This document shows, piece by piece, positions 16,491 to 23,221 of a DNA stretch of 41,241 nt. Below the pieces are notes generated by a model that was given only the letters and a program-made list of their open reading frames with translations, did not search any database and was not told where the DNA came from. Each line of letters starts with the position of its first letter. The first letter of the stretch is position 1. The position numbers were made by a program, and so were the translations under genes. Source of the stretch: CAG-390 sp964522215 (lineage in GTDB: Bacteria > Bacillota > Clostridia > Oscillospirales > CAG-272); contig CAZFVR010000015.1 of NCBI GenBank assembly GCA_964522215.1, positions 1 through 41,241 on the forward strand, written 5' to 3'.

Positions 16491-16536
16491 CTCACTTCCC
16501 ACGGATCTCAACCTTTGGCTTTACAGCCGCCGCGCA

Positions 16537-17433
16537 TCAGATAAAGCGCAAGTGCCGTATTACGTACATCAGCGATGATGCACTCTTTGCCGCCGTCATC
16601 GGTTCGGTGCGCATCAGACCAAAGAAGTTTTCGATAAGCAAAAGCATGAGTGAAACGGCTATGACCGAATCAAAACGGTCAAGTATTCCGCCATGTCCCG
16701 GCAAAAGCTTGCCAAAATCCTTAATACCGCGACTGCGTTTGATGGCTGACATTATAAGGTCGCCCGCTTGAGACACGATAGAGGTAAAAAGTCCGCCTAC
16801 GGCAAAAACAATGTAATCCGGCTTCATATCCGCAAAAACATCAAGGCAGGTGGCGTAGATAAGGAATGCCAGCACGCAAAAAACAACACCGCCCAGTGCG
16901 CCCTCAACAGTCTTTTTGGGGCTGATCGACGGTATGAGCTTATGCTTGCCAAACAATCTGCCTGTAAGATAAGCAAAAATATCGGTAGACCACGCTCCGA
17001 TGAATATCAAAAGACAGATATATCTGCCCGCACTGCCGCTGTCGCTCAAAAGCACCACGCTCATCAGCGCAATTATGATATAGCAACCGACAGTTCCCGC
17101 GGCGCACGCCTGCTCAAGCGAAACTTGCCCGTGCGAGAAGGTGAACACAGTTAAAACAACAAGAAATATTATTCCGAGCACTGCCATAGCACCGCCAAGA
17201 AACATTTGGCGATCAAGATATCTTGCCGCAAAGGGCGCAGCCCCGGCGGCCAGATAAAGCGGCACTGATATCCATATGTTTTTTTGCAAATCAAAGCAAC
17301 GCAAAAGCTCAAATTCGGCAATGACGGCGGTAAGGGCTATTATTATCGGGAACACTACCGTACCCTGCCCCCACAGCATCAGCGGCACCAAAACTATGCC
17401 CATGCCGAGCGCAGTTAAAGTTCTTTTTAACAT
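16537..17433 (-). CDS. cdsA: phosphatidate cytidylyltransferase
   Basis: A 298-residue polytopic membrane enzyme making CDP-diacylglycerol from phosphatidate and CTP, the precursor of phosphatidylglycerol and related lipids. About seven to eight hydrophobic spans are visible. The family signature near the C-terminus is complete (GDLIMSAIKRSRGIKDFGK then LPGHGGILDRFDS), preceded by DIFAYLTGRLFGKHKL. ATG at 17433 and GTG at 17436 are both possible, and the ribosome site is weak; translation may depend on coupling to uppS, which ends 16 bases upstream. The C-terminal tail after the last membrane span is somewhat longer than I expect. Confidence 0.95.
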   Translation of the reverse strand: MLKRTLTALGMGIVLVPLMLWGQGTVVFPIIIALTAVIAEFELLRCFDLQKNIWISVPLYLAAGAAPFAARYLDRQMFLGGAMAVLGIIFLVVLTVFTFSHGQVSLEQACAAGTVGCYIIIALMSVVLLSDSGSAGRYICLLIFIGAWSTDIFAYLTGRLFGKHKLIPSISPKKTVEGALGGVVFCVLAFLIYATCLDVFADMKPDYIVFAVGGLFTSIVSQAGDLIMSAIKRSRGIKDFGKLLPGHGGILDRFDSVIAVSLMLLLIENFFGLMRTEPMTAAKSASSLMYVIRHLRFI

Positions 17434-17449
17434 CACAGATCACGAGGAT

Positions 17450-18142
17450 TCAGACCTTGCCGAATCTTCTCTTTCTTTTATTAAATTCCTCCACCGCCAT
17501 GTCAACATCCTGCGGTGTCATATCCGGCCACAAAACAGGCGTGGCATAATATTCGGCATATGCCGCCTGCCACAAAAGAAAGTTTGATAGCCGCATCTCG
17601 CCTGCTGTGCGAACGATAAGATCGGGGTCCGGCACGCCGGCTGTGTAGAGCGCTGCCGAGATATCATCCTCGTTGACCCGCCCACGCCCCTCTGCCATCA
17701 GACGATTCACGGCATGGACTATCTCATCCCGCCCACCATAGTTTATGGCAATGTTGAGCATAAGATGCCCACCGGCAGTGCGAGCCTCAAGCGCTTCCGC
17801 CCTCTCGCGAGTCTCATCGTCAAGATAGCCAAGATCGCCGAGAAAGCGCATTTTAATATCGTACTTATCGGCATTTTTCTCGCACTCGCCTATATACTCA
17901 CGAAAGAGCTTAAAGATGGAGCTTACCTCCTCCTCCGGGCGATTGCGATTTTCGGTAGAAAAGGCATAAACGGTTACGCATTTAATGCCTATATCACCGC
18001 AGTAGGTAACGATCTTACGGAAGGTCTTGGCACCCGCGGCGTGCCCCGCACTGCGAGGCAGACCGCGCTTTTTCGCCCACCGCCCGTTACCGTCCATTAT
18101 AAAGGCGATATGGTGGAGGCTTGATGTATCGGGCGCGCCCAT
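17450..18142 (-). CDS. uppS: isoprenyl transferase (undecaprenyl diphosphate synthase)
   Basis: A 230-residue cis-prenyltransferase building the C55 lipid carrier for cell-wall synthesis from FPP and IPP. The signature IMDGNGRWAKKRGLPR (15-30) carries the catalytic Asp17. INYGGRDEI and DLIVRTAGEMRLSNFLLWQ, the IPP-binding region, are also present. Its ATG overlaps the frr stop as ATGA (18142), so translation is probably coupled. Position before cdsA is conserved in Firmicutes. Confidence 0.97.
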   Translation of the reverse strand: MGAPDTSSLHHIAFIMDGNGRWAKKRGLPRSAGHAAGAKTFRKIVTYCGDIGIKCVTVYAFSTENRNRPEEEVSSIFKLFREYIGECEKNADKYDIKMRFLGDLGYLDDETRERAEALEARTAGGHLMLNIAINYGGRDEIVHAVNRLMAEGRGRVNEDDISAALYTAGVPDPDLIVRTAGEMRLSNFLLWQAAYAEYYATPVLWPDMTPQDVDMAVEEFNKRKRRFGKV

Positions 18143-18696
18143 CAGATGGACATGATCTCCTTGGACTTTTTGGTCACAACATCATCAACGACCTTGATAT
18201 ACTTATCGGTAAGGTCCTGAATGGACTTTTCTGAGGCCTTCTGCTCATCCTCTGTCATCTCGGAATCCTTTTTCATCTTCTTTGCAAGGTCATTTGCATC
18301 GCGGCGGATATTGCGCACAGCGACCTTGGCCTCCTCACCCATCTTTTGAACCTGCTTTACAAGCTCTTTACGTCTTTCCTCGGTGGGCTGGGGAAAGCTC
18401 AGACGTATGATCTTGCCGTCGTTTACCGGTGTGATGCCGATATCGGAGGCAAGCAGTGCCTTTTCCATTGCCTTAAGGGTAGAGGGATCGTATGGGGAGA
18501 TGGTAACGGTCTTGGCGTCCGCGGCCTTTACGTCTGCCATGTTGGTTATGGGAGTGGGTGCTCCGTAGTATTCAAATGTCACGCGGTTTACCAGTTGGGG
18601 ATTTGCCTGTCCTGCGCGAATGACCTCCAGATCGCTCTCAAAAGAGGCGATGGATTTCTTCATTTTTTCCTCATATGACTTGGTATCGAGTTTCAT
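18142..18696 (-). CDS. frr: ribosome recycling factor
   Basis: 184 residues, the normal size. It splits post-termination ribosomes together with EF-G. The long-helix domain contains the conserved FESDLEVIRAGQANPQLV and PQPTEERRKELVKQ segments, and the C-terminal helix has the typical Lys-rich DANDLAKKMKK stretch. GGAGG precedes the ATG. It overlaps uppS by one base and lies 92 bases after pyrH. Confidence 0.98.
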   Translation of the reverse strand: MKLDTKSYEEKMKKSIASFESDLEVIRAGQANPQLVNRVTFEYYGAPTPITNMADVKAADAKTVTISPYDPSTLKAMEKALLASDIGITPVNDGKIIRLSFPQPTEERRKELVKQVQKMGEEAKVAVRNIRRDANDLAKKMKKDSEMTEDEQKASEKSIQDLTDKYIKVVDDVVTKKSKEIMSI

Positions 18697-18788
18697 GGGG
18701 TTTCCTCCTGTTATACGTTATACGTTTATGATTGTGTTTTTTATGTTTATTTTGGCGTTTGTTTATTCTTTTTTATGCTATCGCAGTT
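18697..18788 (-). other. pyrH-frr spacer
   Basis: A T-rich spacer (plus-strand sense) containing the tandem GTTATACGTTATACG next to the frr ribosome site. I see no terminator and no clear promoter, so pyrH and frr are probably co-transcribed. Confidence 0.4.
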
Positions 18789-19499
18789 TTATTTTCTTAC
18801 GATCACCGTACCGCCGCATTTGCCCTCGACGGCGCGCAGGATGTCGGATACATCCTCAAGCTTAAACGCTACCGCGGGCGGACCGAACTCCGCACCCATG
18901 GCGGAAGCGGTAAGATCGATGCCGCGCAGGTCACGCTTCATCATATCGTCATAGCCGATCTCGTCAAAGAGCTTGGCCGTGTGGTCCTTTTTGGGGTCAC
19001 GGTCATATATGCCGTCCACATTCTTGGCAAGCAGGAAGGCATCCGCCTCTATCTCCACGGCGCGGAGCATGCCCGCAGTATCCGTAGAGAAATAAGGACA
19101 GCCTGTACCGCCGCCGAATATGACCACCTTGCCCTCCGCCATTGCAGCCAGCGCACGATCCTTGGTGTAATACTCGGCATACGGCATCATATCGGTAGAG
19201 GTGAGCACCTCGGCTCGACCACCCGCACGCCTCACGGCATCTCCCGCCGCCAGCGCGTTTATAACCGTGGCAAGCATGCCCATATGGTCAGCAGTCACAC
19301 GATCCATACCGCCGCCCTGTCGTCCGCGCCATATATTACCCGCGCCAAAGACCACTGCAGTCTCAACGCCGGATGCCGTCAGCTCAACGAGCGTTGCGGC
19401 GATCCTATCAAGAAAATCAAAATCAATAATACCGTCACCCCCCGATATAGCTTCACCCGAAAGCTTTAGGAGGATCCTTTTATACTTAGGTTCAAACAT
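18789..19499 (-). CDS. pyrH: uridylate kinase
   Basis: A 236-residue amino-acid-kinase-fold enzyme phosphorylating UMP to UDP, usually hexameric and GTP-activated. N-terminal KRILLKLSGEA (8-18), FGAGNIWRGR (51-60) and MGMLATVINALA (73-84) are typical. The ATP/UMP loop reads GGGTGCPYFSTDTA (129-142), where most homologues have Asn in place of Cys134; this may be harmless. It is the first gene of the second unit of the block and has its own promoter (19538-19566). AAAGGG lies before the ATG. Confidence 0.97.
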   Translation of the reverse strand: MFEPKYKRILLKLSGEAISGGDGIIDFDFLDRIAATLVELTASGVETAVVFGAGNIWRGRQGGGMDRVTADHMGMLATVINALAAGDAVRRAGGRAEVLTSTDMMPYAEYYTKDRALAAMAEGKVVIFGGGTGCPYFSTDTAGMLRAVEIEADAFLLAKNVDGIYDRDPKKDHTAKLFDEIGYDDMMKRDLRGIDLTASAMGAEFGPPAVAFKLEDVSDILRAVEGKCGGTVIVRK

Positions 19500-19537
19500 T
19501 GCGATGCCCTTTCTTTATAAAGATCACATACACTTAT

Positions 19538-19566
19538 ATTTTATCGTATTTTCGCGTTTTTGTAAA
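19538..19566 (-). promoter_or_regulatory. sigma-A promoter of the pyrH-to-polC unit
   Basis: Read leftward, TTTACA (19561-19566), a 17-base spacer and TAAAAT (19538-19543). It lies downstream of the tsf terminator and about 40 bases from the pyrH ATG. Confidence 0.8.
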
Positions 19567-19651
19567 CACCCAAAACGATAATTTTGCACTTTTTCCCGAC
19601 TTTTTTCGTTAATTTTCCTTGAATCGAGTATAAAGACGCACTTTTCTGCAT

Positions 19652-19685
19652 TAAAAATGCGGCTGTCGGATGCTCCGACAGCCGC
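19652..19685 (-). terminator. intrinsic terminator of rpsB-tsf
   Basis: On the minus strand GCGGCTGTCGGA, a 3-base loop and TCCGACAGCCGC form a perfect 12-base stem followed by ATTTTTAA. It begins about 15 bases after the tsf stop. Confidence 0.92.
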
Positions 19686-19700
19686 GCATGTAAATTATTA

Positions 19701-20633
19701 TCAGTTCTGGTGAGTGAGCTTCGCGATCTCGTCGGCGAAGTTATCCTCTCTCTTTTCGATGCCCTCACCCTTTTCGTAAAGGTGGAACTCTCTTACCTTA
19801 ATATCGGCCCCCAGCTCTTTTGCGGTCTCGGCGATGTACTTGCCTACAGACATACCGTCATCAAGGAAGAACTCCTGCTCGGTGAGGCATACCTGCTCGT
19901 AGTACTTGCCAAGCTTACCGACAACGATCTTTTCAAGAATGTTTTCGGGCTTGTTGGCATTCTTGGGATCGTTCTTCATAGCGGCGATCTGGATAGCCTT
20001 TTCCTCTTCCAGAACGCTTGCGGGAACATCCTCACGGTTGATGTATGTGGGAGGGTTACCGGATGCGATCTGAAGAGCTACGTTCTTTGCCATCTTGGCA
20101 AACTTTTCGGTAGCAGCGACCTCAGCTGTTGTATCAAAGCCAACGATAACGCCGGCAACACCGCCGCCGTGTACATATGTGCTTGTAACACCGTTTACAA
20201 CAACAAAGCGTCTGATGTTGATCTTTTCGCCGATCTGGAAGATCATCTCTTTAAGCTTGTCGCTTACAGTCATCTCGCTGCCGAGATACTTTGCGGCAAG
20301 AAGCTGATCGATATTTGCGGGCTTCTCTGCAATGATGGTGCGAAGAAGAGCTTCAACAAATTCACGGAAGGACGCGTTCTTTGCGACGAAGTCGGTCTCA
20401 CTGTTGACCTCGATCATGGCGGAAACATCTCCGTCCTTCAGTATTTCAACTATACCGTCGGCGGCAATTCTGCCTTCCTTCTTGGCGGCAACTGCAAGTC
20501 CTCTTTCACGAAGGACCTTAAGAGCCTTTTCCATATCGCCCTCTGCTTCAACAAGGGCCTTTTTGCACTCCATCATACCGATACCGGTCTTGGCACGAAG
20601 TGCAGCAACATCTTTTGCGGTAATAGCAGCCAT
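19701..20633 (-). CDS. tsf: elongation factor Ts
   Basis: 310 residues, in the normal range. It is the nucleotide exchange factor of EF-Tu. The N-terminal UBA-like domain is conserved (VAALRAKTGIGMMECKKAL), followed by the core with NSETDFVAKN. AAGGAG precedes the ATG. It lies 78 bases after rpsB and is followed by a strong terminator. Confidence 0.98.
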   Translation of the reverse strand: MAAITAKDVAALRAKTGIGMMECKKALVEAEGDMEKALKVLRERGLAVAAKKEGRIAADGIVEILKDGDVSAMIEVNSETDFVAKNASFREFVEALLRTIIAEKPANIDQLLAAKYLGSEMTVSDKLKEMIFQIGEKINIRRFVVVNGVTSTYVHGGGVAGVIVGFDTTAEVAATEKFAKMAKNVALQIASGNPPTYINREDVPASVLEEEKAIQIAAMKNDPKNANKPENILEKIVVGKLGKYYEQVCLTEQEFFLDDGMSVGKYIAETAKELGADIKVREFHLYEKGEGIEKREDNFADEIAKLTHQN

Positions 20634-20711
20634 TTTATATCTCCTTAGTATTTTTATTAACTTAACTTAAAGCTTAAGCTTTATTATCGGTCTTTCCTTG
20701 GATGGCGCGAA

Positions 20712-21473
20712 TTATTCGGCCTCTTCCTCAGCTGCGGTCTTCTCTGCCTCGGCAACAGTCTCGGCATCGGCATCAACATCGGCAGCCTCGGCACCCTGTC
20801 TGCCCTCGATAACGGCATCGGCAAGGACGGAGGAGATGAGCTTGATGGCACGGATAGCGTCATCGTTACCGGGAATGATATAATCTGCATCATCGGGATC
20901 GCAGTTGGTGTCAACGATAGCGATCACGGGGATGCCAAGCTTTTTGGCTTCCTTAACGGCATTGGCCTCTTTCTTTGTATCAACAACAAAGATAGCGGCA
21001 GGCAGATCATTCATGGTCTTGATACCGCCGTAGTTTCTCTCAAGGTCGGCCATCTCTTTCTGACGAGCGGCAGCTTCCTTCTTGGGGAGCATATCAAATG
21101 TGCCGTCCTCGGCCATTTTTGTGAGAGTGTTGAGACGATTGATGGACTTTTTGATGGTCTTGAAATTGGTCATCATTCCGCCGGGCCAACGAACGTTTAC
21201 ATAGTACATTCCGCATCTTTCTGCCTCTTCCTTGATGGCATCTGCGGCCTGCTTCTTTGTACCGACAAAGAGGATGCTCTTGTTGTCGGCAGAGAGCTCA
21301 CGAACATACATATAGGCCTCTTCAAATTTCTTTACGGTCTTCTGGAGGTCGATGATGTAGATACCGTTACGCTCGGTGTAGATGTACTCCTGCATTTTGG
21401 GGTTCCATCTTCTGGTGTGGTGTCCGAAATGGACGCCTGCTTCGAGAAGCTGTTTGATGGTGATAACAGACAT
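20712..21473 (-). CDS. rpsB: 30S ribosomal protein S2
   Basis: 253 residues from the ATG at 21473, which has AAGGAGGA upstream (21481-21488) and begins MSVITIKQLLEAG, the family's usual N-terminus. Conserved HFGHHTRRWNPKM, LFVGTKKQA and NYVNVRWPGGMMTN-like segments (here YYVNVRWPGGMMTN) are present. After the globular domain there is an acidic Ala/Glu/Asp-rich tail of about 30 residues. S2 sits on the back of the 30S subunit and often represses its own operon. It is first in rpsB-tsf. Confidence 0.98.
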   Translation of the reverse strand: MSVITIKQLLEAGVHFGHHTRRWNPKMQEYIYTERNGIYIIDLQKTVKKFEEAYMYVRELSADNKSILFVGTKKQAADAIKEEAERCGMYYVNVRWPGGMMTNFKTIKKSINRLNTLTKMAEDGTFDMLPKKEAAARQKEMADLERNYGGIKTMNDLPAAIFVVDTKKEANAVKEAKKLGIPVIAIVDTNCDPDDADYIIPGNDDAIRAIKLISSVLADAVIEGRQGAEAADVDADAETVAEAEKTAAEEEAE

Positions 21474-21645
21474 TTTAATGTCCTCCTTCTGGTTTTTTGC
21501 CACCACGCCGCTCCGATTGCGGACAACCGCCATGGGCGGCACCCGACCGCGCTCAACGGCGTGTGTGTTTTAGGGGTCACGGCATGGCATTATCAGCCCC
21601 GCAGACCCTTTTGCACCGGTTCACCTATATTTTCCGGCACAAACA
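21474..21645 (-). promoter_or_regulatory. structured 5' leader of rpsB, possible S2 autoregulatory element
   Basis: The roughly 170-base leader can form four stems in the minus-strand RNA. The first (21634-21643 with 21610-21619) has 10 pairs including two G-U wobbles and starts at the predicted 5' end. Others are GGGTC/GACCC (21604-21608 with 21574-21578), CACGCCG/CGGCGTG (21557-21563 with 21504-21510) and, nested inside it, CCGCC/GGCGG (21527-21539). Control by S2 is known for other bacteria; here it is inferred from structure and position. Confidence 0.5.
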
Positions 21646-21650
21646 GATGT

Positions 21651-21679
21651 ATTATATCATACAATTTCTTTTTTTTCAA
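21651..21679 (-). promoter_or_regulatory. sigma-A promoter of rpsB-tsf
   Basis: Read leftward, TTGAAA (21674-21679), a 17-base A-rich spacer and TATAAT (21651-21656). Confidence 0.88.
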
Positions 21680-21742
21680 GTACTTGCGCCGAATTTACAA
21701 TTTGTTTACATCCTCGAATATCAAACTCACACCAGTCATGCG

Positions 21743-22045
21743 CTATCTGCGTGGTTTTTCGCGACGGCGCTCGCGCTCTCCGGTACATCTGCAACCGTCA
21801 AGCTCTGCCGCGGCAAGCTTTACAAGCACAGCATCGGCGCCTATGCACTCTATCCTGCCCCACGGTACCTGAAAGCGCTCTTCCCCGCCAAAGCCCAAAA
21901 AGCCGCACTCTCCGGTCACGGTGACCGAAAGGATCCTGCCGTCGCACACATCGAACTCAAGCTCCGTCACATGTCCGAGCCTTGCCCCTCCGCAAAGATT
22001 TATAACATCCTTTTTGCGCAGCTCGCAGGTATTCATACACTCCAT
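21743..22045 (-). CDS. YlmC/YmxH-family sporulation protein, PRC-barrel fold
   Basis: A 100-residue soluble protein. The start, CELRKKDVINLCGGARLG, followed by a run of short beta-strands, matches the YlmC/YmxH family (small PRC-barrel proteins found in spore-forming Firmicutes, function poorly defined). The last 15 residues are Arg/Glu-rich and probably disordered. GAGGGTGA precedes the ATG at 22045; a second in-frame ATG at 22036 is possible. It stands alone between the unknown membrane protein gene and rpsB. Confidence 0.8.
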   Translation of the reverse strand: MECMNTCELRKKDVINLCGGARLGHVTELEFDVCDGRILSVTVTGECGFLGFGGEERFQVPWGRIECIGADAVLVKLAAAELDGCRCTGERERRREKPRR

Positions 22046-22210
22046 AACGTCACCCTCAGCCTTTCATAAACCATAAATGCCTTTTTCAATTGCAACATGT
22101 ATTCCTATGAATATCTACATACATCTTATTTAAATGCGGCAAAACTTATTCACCGACGGCATTCAAAGATATTTTATAATAATAAAGCAGGTGAGAGCAG
22201 GTGTTTCAGC

Positions 22211-22732
22211 TTATATTTTTGATCTTGTCCTTATTCTATCGACCAGCCACGGCAGGGATCCCGCCGCTGCGGAAACGGCAAAAAGCAATATATCGTTTAT
22301 AATGTAGCCCGCACTGCCGAAAAAGCAGAGACCGTAAAGCGGCATGCAAAGTGCAAACATAGCCCCGCCGATAGCCCCACCGACCGAGCTTTGCAGAAAT
22401 GCATCACCGAACGGCAGGCAGGAGAGCAGGAGCATCACGAGTGCGGAGATTGCCGAGAGTGCTGACCACACCACGTGCAGCACCCTCACCGGGTGGCGTG
22501 CATTGCGGCGGGAGACAACGAATGCGCCCCACATGCACCACGCGACAAGATACAACAGTGACCAAAACACATTTGCAAACAGCGGGCGGTCGCTGTCCCC
22601 TATATAATTTATCATGCCGGAAATAACGGCAAGCGCGGCAAGGACGGATACGGCAATAACGTCCCGCCAATATGCGTGTCCGAACAGCCGCCCCGAGCGA
22701 GCCATCTCGCTATTGTTTTTTTGATCTTTCAT
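22211..22732 (-). CDS. unknown integral membrane protein
   Basis: A 173-residue protein that I do not recognise. About five hydrophobic spans are visible (roughly 25-45, 55-80, 86-108, 114-138, 144-160), with a charged N-terminus and a basic end (DRIRTRSK), so the C-terminus is probably cytoplasmic. No catalytic motif is evident. TTGGAG stands 5 bases before the ATG. The gene lies downstream of the second copy of the conserved hairpin element (22899-22945), about 170 bases from its start, so that element could be in its 5' leader. Confidence 0.6.
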   Translation of the reverse strand: MKDQKNNSEMARSGRLFGHAYWRDVIAVSVLAALAVISGMINYIGDSDRPLFANVFWSLLYLVAWCMWGAFVVSRRNARHPVRVLHVVWSALSAISALVMLLLSCLPFGDAFLQSSVGGAIGGAMFALCMPLYGLCFFGSAGYIINDILLFAVSAAAGSLPWLVDRIRTRSKI

Positions 22733-22898
22733 TTTTACTCCAACTACTACGATATAACATCTAAAACATTGCTGACAGTCATCGAACTATCCCTCCGACC
22801 CCGCCTACGCGCTCGGCCGACCCAATTTACTTTTTGTTAGTACAAACACGGTATATAGCCATTAGAAAGCTGTAGATATCGGAACGTCAAAATATTGC

Positions 22899-22945
22899 TT
22901 TCTATATGTCTATAATATCAAAGAAGCAACTCTCGCCAAGGCTTC
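22899..22945 (-). ncRNA. second copy of the conserved hairpin element
   Basis: On the minus strand it reads like 138-182: GAAG-CTTGG, a stem ending in GAGAG, a four-base loop TTGC (TCGC in the first copy), TTCTTT, then TATAGAC and ATAGAAA. The stem keeps its single bulged T while pairs differ between copies (for example a G-C closing pair becomes G-U). This is what one expects of a conserved RNA rather than of chance. The family is unknown. Confidence 0.45.
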
Positions 22946-23162
22946 CAAGTGTCGTGTGAGCCGGTGCTCCGCGCCTGAGGGATCGTTCGATACGGTGACG
23001 CTGAAAAAAAGTATTAGCTGTTCCAACTCATTACTGCCTTGTAACGACAAAAAATTTACTCTTTACGCAGTTCACGCTATCGGGCCTGCCAAAAAGCTGT
23101 CGGAGCCGCCGTGCTCATGCACGTCAGCCCCGACATGTTAAGTCAGTATCAAAATGCCGCTC

Positions 23163-23214
23163 GATCGGTCAGCTTTATCGATATTTACGTTATGGCGATC
23201 TATCGATACCGATC
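23163..23214 (-). repeat. nested inverted repeat after the EF-G-like gene
   Basis: GATCGGT (23163-23169) pairs with ACCGATC (23208-23214), and inside them lie two copies of TATCGATA (23076+100 region: 23176-23183 and 23201-23208). It starts 8 bases past the stop codon. A short T run (TTTT) follows on the minus strand, so it may act as a weak terminator or an mRNA 3' end stabiliser. Confidence 0.45.
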
Positions 23215-23221
23215 CAAGCTA

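Larger units (their letters stand above)
22733..23221. other. 489-base gene-free region with structured elements
   Basis: No ORF here has both a ribosome site and plausible composition. Read on the minus strand it contains a nested inverted repeat just after the fusA-like stop (23163-23214), then the conserved hairpin element (22899-22945). After that comes a 7-base stem, AGAAAGC with GCTTTCT, spanning about 22863-22904. No clear sigma-A promoter was found within it. Confidence 0.5.

Noticed and set aside
19710..20648. Plus-strand ORF of 312 codons opposite tsf
   Set aside because: Mirrors EF-Ts exactly and extends into the gap upstream; no independent evidence.
22956..23141. Small Cys-containing plus-strand ORF in the gap after the EF-G-like gene
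   Set aside because: No ribosome site or promoter. It lies next to the minus-strand structured element, so an antisense artefact is more likely than a peptide gene.
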